Assembly: GCF_032814565.1 (NCBI RefSeq)
Contig: NZ_CP136521.1
Span: 3,072,501 to 3,136,500, forward strand
Direction: 5' to 3'
Length of the DNA: 64,000 nt
DNA from: Hwangdonia lutea
Lineage (GTDB): Bacteria > Bacteroidota > Bacteroidia > Flavobacteriales > Flavobacteriaceae
Positions 35,414 to 43,428 of the stretch are shown here, piece by piece; the first letter of the stretch is position 1, and the number at the start of each line of letters is the position of its first letter. The notes under the pieces are model-generated. The model saw only the letters and a program-made list of their open reading frames with translations. It had not been told where the DNA came from and made no database searches. The position numbers were made by a program, and so were the translations under genes.

Positions 35414-36664
35414 TTATTGTCCTTTTATGATGTTATAATTCGCCTTTGCTAATTGTAGCTGGATTTTATGTTTTACTAAAGTGTTTTCATCTTCATATAA
35501 ATTGGTGAGTTCGGTAATATATGCCGACGACGTAATCACACCATTTTTAAGTTGTGAATCGGCTGTTTGCAACACCTCTTTTCTAAAATTGATAATTTCT
35601 AAATCAGATGTAATAAAACCTTCAATTTTATCAATTTCCTTTTGTTGCTGATTCAATGCGATATTAGTATTTAGTTTGAAGGTTTCGGTTTCGGTATCTA
35701 CAATGTCTTTATTAATGGCCAAGGATTGACGTTGTTTTTTATTGGAGTTCCAATCGAATACGTTCCAGTTTAACTTAACGCCCACGGTATAAAATGTTTG
35801 AAAAGAATTATCCAACATATTCAATCCAGGATTACCAAAACCACCCGTTGCAAAACCAAGTAATTTTGGTGTATTTTGCTTTGAAATTAAGGTTTCCGAT
35901 TGTGCTATTTCATCTTTTTTAAGTTGAAATAGTTCCAACTCTGGTCGGTTTAAATCTTGTTGTAATTGTACTTCTACAAGTGGATTTTGAAATAGGGTAG
36001 AAGCATTTAATGGTTGATGGATTAATTGTGAAAGCGTTTCAATAAGTGCGGTTTTATTGCTTTCCAATTCTTGAAACTGTTGTTTTATTTTTAATAATTC
36101 GGCTTCCAGTACTTTATCTGAAGTTGGTAAAATTACACCGTACTTAATACCTGAAACCACTTCTTTTAGTTTTGCTTCTAATTGTGTTTGTTTGGCTTTT
36201 AATAATAATTCGGATTCTTGAGCCAATAAAATAGAGAAATACAGTTGGTTGACTTGTTGTTTTAGTTGATATAAATTAACGTCAACCTGTTTTTGTTTGG
36301 TTTTAGTCTGCGCCGACTTTACGTGTAAAGCCGCATTTGTCGCACCTCCATTATAAATCAATTGATTTACTGAAAGTGTCGCACGATATTGGTCTTTGTT
36401 TAAAGGCTCAATATTGGTATTGGGAATTGGGATTTCAATCACGTCGGTTTGATAGGTGGCCTGCGCATCAAAATTAAATTGTGGTAATTTCGCATTGGAA
36501 ATAATAGCTTTATCCAAATTGTTTTGGCTTTCAAAGAGCTGTGATTGTCTGGCTAACGGGTAGTTTTCAACCACTAAACGGTAACATTCTTCCAAAGTAA
36601 CGCTTTGTTGCCCTATGCTGGTAAGTGTTGTTAATATGATTGGAATTATTATGAAACGTTTCAT
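35414..36664 (-). CDS. TolC-family outer-membrane factor
   Basis: 416 residues with signal peptide (RFIIIPIILTTLTSIGQ) and two TolC repeats, including the YNGGATNAALHVKSAQTK turn and a final LKNGVITSSAYITELTNLY repeat. First structural gene after tetR. It pairs by position with the HlyD adaptor and ABC exporter. The cluster therefore encodes a second, separate outer-membrane channel from the one at 27.9 kb. Confidence 0.92.
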   Translation of the reverse strand: MKRFIIIPIILTTLTSIGQQSVTLEECYRLVVENYPLARQSQLFESQNNLDKAIISNAKLPQFNFDAQATYQTDVIEIPIPNTNIEPLNKDQYRATLSVNQLIYNGGATNAALHVKSAQTKTKQKQVDVNLYQLKQQVNQLYFSILLAQESELLLKAKQTQLEAKLKEVVSGIKYGVILPTSDKVLEAELLKIKQQFQELESNKTALIETLSQLIHQPLNASTLFQNPLVEVQLQQDLNRPELELFQLKKDEIAQSETLISKQNTPKLLGFATGGFGNPGLNMLDNSFQTFYTVGVKLNWNVFDWNSNKKQRQSLAINKDIVDTETETFKLNTNIALNQQQKEIDKIEGFITSDLEIINFRKEVLQTADSQLKNGVITSSAYITELTNLYEDENTLVKHKIQLQLAKANYNIIKGQ

Positions 36665-36754
36665 TATTAATGTTGTTTTATAGAATTAATTACGGTACAA
36701 AATTCAAGTTTAGTGTCGGAATCTAAACGCTTGACTGTTAATTGATTGAAGCAT

Positions 36755-36787
36755 AGACCTAACAGGTTTCAAAAACCTGTTAGGTCT
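36755..36787. terminator. Palindrome between tetR and tolC
   Basis: AGACCTAACAGGTTT / AAACCTGTTAGGTCT around a short loop, followed rightwards by TTATTATT. It is the same core as at 22862. It may attenuate or end the tetR message. Confidence 0.6.
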
Positions 36788-36824
36788 TTATTATTGAGAA
36801 AATTGATAGTTTTTTATACGTTGT

Positions 36825-37439
36825 TTAATTTTTTTTTATAGAATTAATAATAAAGTTGGATACTTCTGTTTTTCGTTTTTCCACAAAAGCTTTATAGGTC
36901 TTTTCATTTTTATTTGTAAAAGCTTTAATCAAGGGTTTTCCTAAAAACGGAAAAATATTGAGTGCAATAATGTTTACAAACAACTGGTCTGCATCGATGG
37001 GTCTTATAAAGCCTTGATTGATTTCTTCGGCTACTTTTTCTTTAAACTTTTCGAGATTTGGAAACCCTGTATTTTCTTTGAGTTTGAGTATAAAATCTTC
37101 ATTCCGATTTAATTCTTGAACAATGAAATTTGGTAAATACGGATGTTTCATCATAAAGCTTGTATAGTCTGTTGTGAAGTTTTTAATCTTTTCCTCAAGT
37201 GAAGAATCATCGTTTAAAATGCTATTTAACTGAGGTGCCAATAATGAAAACGCATTCTTAAAAACCGCTTCAAACAATAATTGCTTACTTCTGTAATAAT
37301 AATGAAGCATAGCCTTGTTAATGCCTGCTTTATCTGCTATTTCCTGCATACGCGCACCATCCATTCCTTTGGACTGAAATACATTTTTTGCAGCATCTAA
37401 TATTTGTTCTTCGGTGTTTTCGTCTTTTGTTTTTTTCAT
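36825..37439 (-). CDS. TetR-family repressor of the efflux cluster
   Basis: 204 residues. N-terminal TetR HTH: EEQILDAAKNVFQSKG, then ARMQEIADKAGINKAMLHYYYRSKQLL. The variable ligand-binding domain follows with TetR_C-like helices. Heads the minus-strand exporter cluster, matching the CecR-YbhGFSR arrangement of E. coli. A perfect TAACC-N4-GGTTA palindrome lies between its -7 element and ATG, consistent with autorepression. Ligand unknown. Confidence 0.93.
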   Translation of the reverse strand: MKKTKDENTEEQILDAAKNVFQSKGMDGARMQEIADKAGINKAMLHYYYRSKQLLFEAVFKNAFSLLAPQLNSILNDDSSLEEKIKNFTTDYTSFMMKHPYLPNFIVQELNRNEDFILKLKENTGFPNLEKFKEKVAEEINQGFIRPIDADQLFVNIIALNIFPFLGKPLIKAFTNKNEKTYKAFVEKRKTEVSNFIINSIKKN

Positions 37440-37455
37440 TTTTAACTATACGGTT

Positions 37456-37469
37456 TAACCATTTGGTTA
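37456..37469. promoter_or_regulatory. Probable TetR operator at the tetR promoter
   Basis: TAACC-ATTT-GGTTA, perfect 5-base arms, at the predicted start of transcription, directly after the -7 element and 17 bases before the ATG. Confidence 0.65.
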
Positions 37470-37470
37470 G

Positions 37471-37478
37471 CAAATATA
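37471..37478 (-). promoter_or_regulatory. -7 element of tetR
   Basis: Minus-strand TATATTTG, a perfect TAnnTTTG. Confidence 0.65.
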
Positions 37479-37481
37479 CAA

Positions 37482-37515
37482 AAAATAATCAAACTGTGAT
37501 GGGTTTGATTATTTT
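37482..37515 (-). terminator. AT-rich terminator of the MBL-rhodanese gene
   Basis: AAAATAATCAAAC (37482-37494) and GTTTGATTATTTT (37503-37515) form a perfect 13-bp stem with an 8-base loop. On the minus strand the stem is followed by T-rich sequence. Confidence 0.65.
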
Positions 37516-37602
37516 AGAAAAATCAATGTTTTTAAGTTAATAATTATCACCTAAATAAAACTATTTCAATGAGCGTTAAAACAAGAAATGTTTTTATGAA
37601 TA

Positions 37603-38946
37603 TTATTCAAATTGCTTTACAGCATCACTTAAATCATAAACAGGAACCTCATTGATTGTTTTTGAAATTATACTGCTACCGGCGGCACTTCTATAACCGC
37701 CTGCACAATGCACTACGATGGGTTTATCTGATGGGATGCTGTCTTTGGATTCTCTTAATTGGTTTAAAGGAATCGCGATGGCATCATCAAATATTTTGCC
37801 CTCATCGGTTTCACTTGTATTCCGAATATCAATAATGGTGTATTGATTTGTGTTATTTTTGAAATCGTTAAGATTAAAAACTTCAGATTTAGTAAATGCT
37901 GTTTCGTTTATTGTTATCAGTTTTTTGAGCTGTTTTTCGTATCCAATTTTCGCAATCCGATTTAAAATGGTTTCCCGGTCTTTTACGGAATTGAGAACCA
38001 CACAAAACGGTTCTTCGGGCTTTACAATAGCACCCAACCACGTTTCAAACTTATCATCATCCGATTGCGCCATAATATTAAAACTGCCTGCTAAATGGTT
38101 TCTTTTAAAATCCTTTTCATTTCTAACATCAATCACTAAAGTATCCGTTGTATCAAATGTATCCATCTGAAATTGCAACCTTGGTTTTGCAATACTTGGC
38201 TCGTAATTATCAGCACCTTCTTTATTAATATCAACATTAAAACCAAAATAAGACGGTACAAAAGGCTGGTCTTCTAAAATATGTGCCACAAATTGTTCCT
38301 CGGTTAAATCTTTAAATGCCCAGTTTTCCTTACGCTCTCTTCCCAAAGTGCTCGAAGCGTCGTCGCTCAAATTTCTGCCACACAACGTACCCGCTCCATG
38401 CGCCGGATAAATGATGGTGCTATCCGGTAAATGGTTGAATTTGGTTTTCATGGTATGGTACATGCTTTTGGCCAAATCTTCGCGCTTCGCTTTCATGTTT
38501 CCGGCTTTTTCCCTTAAATCAGGTCGACCAACATCGCCGATAAACAAGGTATCGCCCGAGAACATTACCTGTTTGTCACGGTCGTCTTTGGCAATAATGG
38601 TAATGCCATCAGGAGAATGACCGGGTGTGTTTATGGCTTCAAAGCTTACATTTCCCATTTTAAATGAATCGCCATCATCAAAAGTTTGGTGCGGATAACT
38701 TGCACCAACAAGCTTGCTCGCGTATATATGAGCTCCGGTTTCTTTGTGTATCTGCAAATGACTGCTTACAAAATCGGCATGCGGATGCGTTTCGAAAACG
38801 GCCACAATTTTGGCATTATGCGCTTCGGCTATTTGGTAGTACGGTTTTACATTTCTGGAAGGATCAACAAGTGCCATTTTACCTTTGCTGATTATAGCAT
38901 AGGAATAGTGCGCCAATGGCTCGTCTTTAATTTGTTTAATCGTCAT
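37603..38946 (-). CDS. Metallo-beta-lactamase with two rhodanese domains
   Basis: 447 residues. An MBL domain (1-240) with ETHPHADF (H54, H56, D58; the usual second His is Phe59), FSGDTLFIGDVGRPD and YPAHGAG, as in persulfide dioxygenase (ETHE1) relatives. A first rhodanese (about 265-345) lacks the catalytic Cys (VVLNSVKDRE). A second rhodanese (about 360-447) has it (VVHCAGGYRSA). Probable role is sulfane-sulfur handling: oxidation of glutathione-type persulfide with sulfur transfer. Stands alone between tetR and the next promoter. Confidence 0.92.
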   Translation of the reverse strand: MTIKQIKDEPLAHYSYAIISKGKMALVDPSRNVKPYYQIAEAHNAKIVAVFETHPHADFVSSHLQIHKETGAHIYASKLVGASYPHQTFDDGDSFKMGNVSFEAINTPGHSPDGITIIAKDDRDKQVMFSGDTLFIGDVGRPDLREKAGNMKAKREDLAKSMYHTMKTKFNHLPDSTIIYPAHGAGTLCGRNLSDDASSTLGRERKENWAFKDLTEEQFVAHILEDQPFVPSYFGFNVDINKEGADNYEPSIAKPRLQFQMDTFDTTDTLVIDVRNEKDFKRNHLAGSFNIMAQSDDDKFETWLGAIVKPEEPFCVVLNSVKDRETILNRIAKIGYEKQLKKLITINETAFTKSEVFNLNDFKNNTNQYTIIDIRNTSETDEGKIFDDAIAIPLNQLRESKDSIPSDKPIVVHCAGGYRSAAGSSIISKTINEVPVYDLSDAVKQFE

Positions 38947-39118
38947 GTTTTTTATTTTAAATTAATATAGAAATTTTTAGTGAAAACACCAAGTGACGTT
39001 TACTTCGGATATATCTGAGCAATTCATTTTTGCTGGATTAAACCTTTAAACGGACTAACATTTTTATAATCGAATGTAGAACATGACAAAAATCAGTTTA
39101 AAAAAAAATGCTAAACAT

Positions 39119-39126
39119 TACTTTTG
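39119..39126 (+). promoter_or_regulatory. -7 element 5 bases before an ATG
   Basis: TACTTTTG, a perfect TAnnTTTG. The ATG at 39132 follows after 5 bases, so the transcript is probably leaderless or nearly so. Confidence 0.6.
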
Positions 39127-39131
39127 TTGCA

Positions 39132-39509
39132 ATGAAAAAGGTGGTTTACATATTCGCATTTGTTTTGTCAATATTGCTTTTGTTTAATAACGCTAAAGTT
39201 AGTTTAACCTTTGCTTATTACAATATAGACCCCATTGGTTTTATTGATGCTTTATGCGAAAACAAGGACAAGCCCGAACTGGAATGTAACGGAAAGTGCC
39301 AATTAGAAAAGGTTGCCAAATCTCAAGATAAAGAACAAAAAACACCTATAAGTGTTATTGATTTTAAAGAACTCATCCTGTTTTCACATGTTGCAGAAAC
39401 AATGGTTTTATCAGAGATAAGTGGCTTTAAAGTTCAGCAGCCAACAAGGTACCAAAATCTTTATTCCTTTAACAACACAAACGATTGTTTTCATCCACCG
39501 CGTGCATAA
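39132..39509 (+). CDS. Small exported Cys-containing protein ahead of the TonB receptor
   Basis: 125 residues from MKKVVYIFAFVLSILLLFNN, a signal peptide. CENKDKPELECNGKCQLEKV (three Cys in C-x9-C-x3-C) and a C-terminus NDCFHPPRA follow. An ATG at 39108 would add 8 residues but lies upstream of the -7 element. The His/Pro/Arg ending and size match the protein at 16.8 kb, again just before a metal-related membrane protein. A periplasmic copper-binding accessory is plausible but unproven. Confidence 0.72.
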   Translation: MKKVVYIFAFVLSILLLFNNAKVSLTFAYYNIDPIGFIDALCENKDKPELECNGKCQLEKVAKSQDKEQKTPISVIDFKELILFSHVAETMVLSEISGFKVQQPTRYQNLYSFNNTNDCFHPPRA

Positions 39510-39576
39510 TTTCACTTTTACTATTGGTAGTATCAACTATCGCAATTACAAAGTTAAATTATAATAAAACTAAAAA

Positions 39577-41679
39577 ATGAAAACATTATATAGTGTGCTT
39601 TTATGCGCGCTAATTTCAGCCATGTCTTATGGGCAAGAATTAAACGAAACCATAAGCGATACCACAACACAAAAAATTAATAAATTAGATGAAGTTATTG
39701 TTACGGGAAACATAAAAAAAGACCCCATTTTAACAGTCGTTTCAAATAAATATGACGAAGCCATAGTACAGCCCAAAAATGTAGCCGATTTGTTTAACAA
39801 CATTAATGGGTTTTCGGTTATAAAAAGAGGAAATTATGCTATTGACCCATCATTTAGAGCGGCACAATACGAGCAACTAAACATTCAGTACGATGGCGGC
39901 ACCAAAGCGATGCATGCCTGCCCAAATAGAATGGACCCGATTACAACGCACATTATTCCAGAAGAAATTTCTAAAATTGAAATTATAAAAGGGCCTTACA
40001 CCGTGCGTTATGGAGCTACTTTTGGTGGCATTGTAAACTTGGTAACACAAAAACCAGATTACGAAGATTATGGTTTACGCGGAAAAGTTTCGGCAGGTTA
40101 CGAAAGCAACGGAAACTCTTTGGTAAACCTTGCGCATTTACAGTATATTCAAGAAAAGTATGATGTTGTTGCCAATGTTGGTTATAGGGATTTTGGAAAT
40201 TATAAAGACGGTCATGGAATCGAAATTCCTTCGTCTTTCCGAAGTACGGATTACGGCATAAAACTAGGTTATAACTTTTCAGACGATCAACGTTTTCAAG
40301 CACATTGGAGACAATCTTTTGGTCGCGATGTATTACACGCCGCCTTACCCATGGATACGGATTATGATAATAGCAGTATTATTTCTTTGGATTATAAACT
40401 GGATAATATTGGTGAAATTGCAAAAACATTTACGGCGAAAGCCTATTACAGTTATGTTGATCATTTAATGACAAATACCGACAGACCTTCTTTTATGATG
40501 ATGGAAGCGGCTTCGGCTGTCGATGCCACGACCATTGGAGGAAAATTAGAATTAAACTGGAAACCAAGCGCAAAACTGAATGTGTTTTCAGGTATTGATG
40601 CCATGCATATTGCCAGAGATGGAGGCCGAACCCGGTTGGTTAAAATGATGAACGGAAACCCTTTACCAATGCCTATGACTTTTAATGATAAGGTTTGGCA
40701 AGATTCCTATATTACAGATTTAGGCCTATTTACCGAAGCAAAATATGCTTTCAATTCTAAAACGATATTTACAGTTGGAGTGCGTTACGACAATGTAACA
40801 TCGGATATTCAAGATCCGGAAGACGATTTTGCCGCCATGTACAACCTTGAAAAGCGAACAGAGCACAACGTTAGCGGAACAATATCATTAAAAAACAGAG
40901 TGTCTGACCATTTCACTTTGGAAGCCGCTTATGGCCGCGGAATAAGGTCTGCCAACATGATAGAGCGCTTTATAAATCATTTTACCGTTGGGCAAGATCC
41001 TTATGAATATGTGGGGAATCCTGATTTAAAGGCTGAAGTGAATAATCAATTTGAAATTGGATTTAAAGGAAAAGAACCTTTAAAAAACGGCTTTAACAGC
41101 TTTAGTTACCAAACGTCTTTTTATTATTCCTTTTTTGAAAACTATATTGTTGGTATTGTAGACCCAACCATTACGCGAAAGTTTAACCCTATGGCACAAC
41201 CAAGGCATGTAAAAGTGTTTCAAAATTTAGACGAATCGTATAAAACCGGTTTCGAAGCTATGGCAAAACTGGACTTTTTAAACGATTTTTATTTTAAAAC
41301 CGAAGTGGCTTATGTGTATGCAAAAAACAAGGATTTAGGTGAATCGTTGCCATTAACGCCGCCATTAAATACCAAGTTAATTTTAGGTCTTCAAAAAGAA
41401 AAATTTTGGGGAAACATACAATACAATGCAGTTTCGAAACAAGATAATATTTCAAAAAGTTTTGGCGAAACCGAAACGGATGGTTACCAAACCATCGACC
41501 TCCGTTTTGGACTAAAACCGATTAAGAATGTTACCTTAGGTGTTGCGGTAATTAATGTTTTAGACGAAGCTTACAATAACCATTTAAACTTCTCCTTTAC
41601 GAATCAAACAGATTTTGGAAGGACACCCATAACTGAGCCGGGGCGTAATTTTTCAACTTTTTTACAGTATAAATTTTAA
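39577..41679 (+). CDS. TonB-dependent receptor, copper-receptor-like (OprC/NosA type)
   Basis: 700 residues: signal peptide (SVLLCALISAMSYGQ), TonB-box region, plug (about 45-150) and 22-strand barrel ending FSTFLQYKF. The plug contains MHACPNRMDP (M112, H113, C115, M119), a Met/His/Cys cluster that resembles the copper-binding plug motif of OprC and NosA. Copper uptake is therefore the best guess. It is preceded by a small Cys/His exported protein and followed by a strong terminator. Confidence 0.88.
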   Translation: MKTLYSVLLCALISAMSYGQELNETISDTTTQKINKLDEVIVTGNIKKDPILTVVSNKYDEAIVQPKNVADLFNNINGFSVIKRGNYAIDPSFRAAQYEQLNIQYDGGTKAMHACPNRMDPITTHIIPEEISKIEIIKGPYTVRYGATFGGIVNLVTQKPDYEDYGLRGKVSAGYESNGNSLVNLAHLQYIQEKYDVVANVGYRDFGNYKDGHGIEIPSSFRSTDYGIKLGYNFSDDQRFQAHWRQSFGRDVLHAALPMDTDYDNSSIISLDYKLDNIGEIAKTFTAKAYYSYVDHLMTNTDRPSFMMMEAASAVDATTIGGKLELNWKPSAKLNVFSGIDAMHIARDGGRTRLVKMMNGNPLPMPMTFNDKVWQDSYITDLGLFTEAKYAFNSKTIFTVGVRYDNVTSDIQDPEDDFAAMYNLEKRTEHNVSGTISLKNRVSDHFTLEAAYGRGIRSANMIERFINHFTVGQDPYEYVGNPDLKAEVNNQFEIGFKGKEPLKNGFNSFSYQTSFYYSFFENYIVGIVDPTITRKFNPMAQPRHVKVFQNLDESYKTGFEAMAKLDFLNDFYFKTEVAYVYAKNKDLGESLPLTPPLNTKLILGLQKEKFWGNIQYNAVSKQDNISKSFGETETDGYQTIDLRFGLKPIKNVTLGVAVINVLDEAYNNHLNFSFTNQTDFGRTPITEPGRNFSTFLQYKF

Positions 41680-41697
41680 TATTTACATGTTGCAATT

Positions 41698-41734
41698 AAA
41701 AAGAGTAGCGTACTTTAAATAGGCTACTCTTTTT
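41698..41734 (+). terminator. Terminator of the TonB receptor gene
   Basis: AAAAAGAGTAGC (41698-41709) pairs with GCTACTCTTTTT (41723-41734). It has A and T runs on both sides and may serve both strands. Confidence 0.85.
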
Positions 41735-41758
41735 ATATTTATATGATAAAAGGCAAGC

Positions 41759-42346
41759 TTACTTTTTCTGGATATTAAAAAACAATTCTTTACCCGACCT
41801 CGACTCATGGGAATTGGTTGCTTTCTCCATCAAACCAATATGAAAATAAGGTTTAAAATACGTTAAATACTCTTCCTTATTGCCTCCAAAAGGTGGATGT
41901 GTTTTGTTTAAGGGCACATTAAAAAGTAAACCAATAATTTTGCCGTTGGTGTGTAATATTTTAGACGCTTTTTCAGCATATAAAGCCCTATGTTTCGGAT
42001 TTATGGCACAGAAAAAAGTTTGTTCTATAATTAAATCGAAAGTCATATCCAGCTCAAAAAAGTTTTTTTTAATGAGATGCGACGAGGGAAACGAAGGCAC
42101 TCTGTTTTTTAGATTACTAAGTGCTGTTTCAGAAACATCCACAACATAAACATTTTTAAAACCTTTAGAGTTGAGGTATTCTGCTTCATAACCATGGCCA
42201 CCTCCCGGAATTAGAATTTTTAATTCCTTGTCATTTTTGGAAAGCTGATCGATATAGGCTTTAATGGGAGGCGAAACTGTTCCTAAATCCCAACCAATAT
42301 CGTTTGTTTTGTATTTGTTATCCCAAAATTCTTCTGTTAAATTCAT
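41759..42346 (-). CDS. SAM-dependent methyltransferase, TPMT-like family
   Basis: 195 residues. SAM motif I LIPGGGHGYEAEYL, an acidic end of strand 2 (VVDVSE) and the TPMT-family block FDLIIEQTFFCAINPKHR are present. Thiopurine-methyltransferase relatives in bacteria methylate thiols, selenium or tellurium species. Its ATG shares one base with the thioredoxin stop (TAATG), so the pair is translationally coupled. Sulfur or metalloid substrate is inference. Confidence 0.88.
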   Translation of the reverse strand: MNLTEEFWDNKYKTNDIGWDLGTVSPPIKAYIDQLSKNDKELKILIPGGGHGYEAEYLNSKGFKNVYVVDVSETALSNLKNRVPSFPSSHLIKKNFFELDMTFDLIIEQTFFCAINPKHRALYAEKASKILHTNGKIIGLLFNVPLNKTHPPFGGNKEEYLTYFKPYFHIGLMEKATNSHESRSGKELFFNIQKK

Positions 42347-42642
42347 TAATTATGAGAGGTTATCCTATTAATAATATCTTCTTTTTGAACCACACCAGAT
42401 TGTCGCCAAACCTGTTTTCCGTTTTTAAACAACAGCATTGTTGGCACACCTTTTACTTGATATTTAGCAGCTAAGGCTTGGTTTTTGTCAACATCTATTT
42501 TAATGATTGAAACACGGTCTCCTAAGTTTTCTTTTACTTGTTTAAGTATGGGATTCATCATTTTGCATGGGCCGCACCATTCTGCAAAAAAATCTACTAA
42601 AACGGGTTTGTCTTGATTTATTATCTCTGAAAATTTACTCAT
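42346..42642 (-). CDS. Thioredoxin
   Basis: 98 residues, a complete short thioredoxin with active site W22-C23-G24-P25-C26 and the cis-proline region KGVPTMLLF. No signal peptide, so cytoplasmic. It lies between the DUF3365 lipoprotein and the methyltransferase in one operon, a set consistent with thiol-redox chemistry. It is one of probably several thioredoxins in the genome. Confidence 0.95.
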   Translation of the reverse strand: MSKFSEIINQDKPVLVDFFAEWCGPCKMMNPILKQVKENLGDRVSIIKIDVDKNQALAAKYQVKGVPTMLLFKNGKQVWRQSGVVQKEDIINRITSHN

Positions 42643-42653
42643 ATTTAATACAT

Positions 42654-43250
42654 TTATTTATCGAAAGTAATGCTCCAAATACCTCTAACCTCATTAACGC
42701 CGTAACCTATGGCTTTGTCGTTAGGATATAGTTTTTTTACTTTTTGTAAAGTTAACATTTTTAAATCCTCTTGAGGTTTGCCATGACATTGTAAGCACAT
42801 CGCATTGGTGGTAATCGGGTAATATACTTGCACACGGTCTTCCAGTTCATCTACAATGGGTTTGGGTTCTTTGTTATTTTTTATGTCTTTTTTAAAAGTT
42901 TCAATATAGGCTAATTCTTTGTTGTTTGCTTGATTGGCCGCATTTCTGGGTTTATCTGAAACGCGTTTAATGGTAGCCTTATGCACAATAGCCATACTAT
43001 CGGTTAAAGGATATGCTTTTTCATTACAAAATGCCAAAGCTTCTATGGTTCCTTTTTTTTGTATGGTGCCCATTAGGTTTTTACCCAAAACGGCTTTGGT
43101 GCTAAAGGCAATTTCTAAACCTTTTTCGTGATAGGCAATCGTATCAAATTTAGATTGGGTTTTTTCTGAGGGAACATCTTTGATTTTTTTAGAATTATTA
43201 CAGCTGAAAATCAATGCTAAAATGACGCTTAATAAGATGGTTTTTTTCAT
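42654..43250 (-). CDS. DUF3365 haem-binding lipoprotein
   Basis: 198 residues with lipoprotein signal (SVILALIFSCNNS, Cys17). The DUF3365 (Tll0287-like) body is helical and contains one c-type haem motif, C152-L-Q-C155-H156, in the typical phrase TNAMCLQCHGKP. It is expected to be a periplasmic mono-haem sensor-like or electron-carrying protein. First gene of a three-gene minus-strand operon with thioredoxin and methyltransferase, 11 bases before thioredoxin. Confidence 0.9.
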   Translation of the reverse strand: MKKTILLSVILALIFSCNNSKKIKDVPSEKTQSKFDTIAYHEKGLEIAFSTKAVLGKNLMGTIQKKGTIEALAFCNEKAYPLTDSMAIVHKATIKRVSDKPRNAANQANNKELAYIETFKKDIKNNKEPKPIVDELEDRVQVYYPITTNAMCLQCHGKPQEDLKMLTLQKVKKLYPNDKAIGYGVNEVRGIWSITFDK

Positions 43251-43428
43251 TTTGAAAAATTTTATTTAATGGTTTTTATGTTGGATTTTTCAATATTATT
43301 TCAAAATTACACAATTCGAAATGAGATGAGTTGACTTATGTTACATATAAATTCAAACGAAGAGGAACTTTATTAAAAATGGATATCTAATATTTTAAAC
43401 TTGGCTGATTGAAAATAAAAAGTCAATT

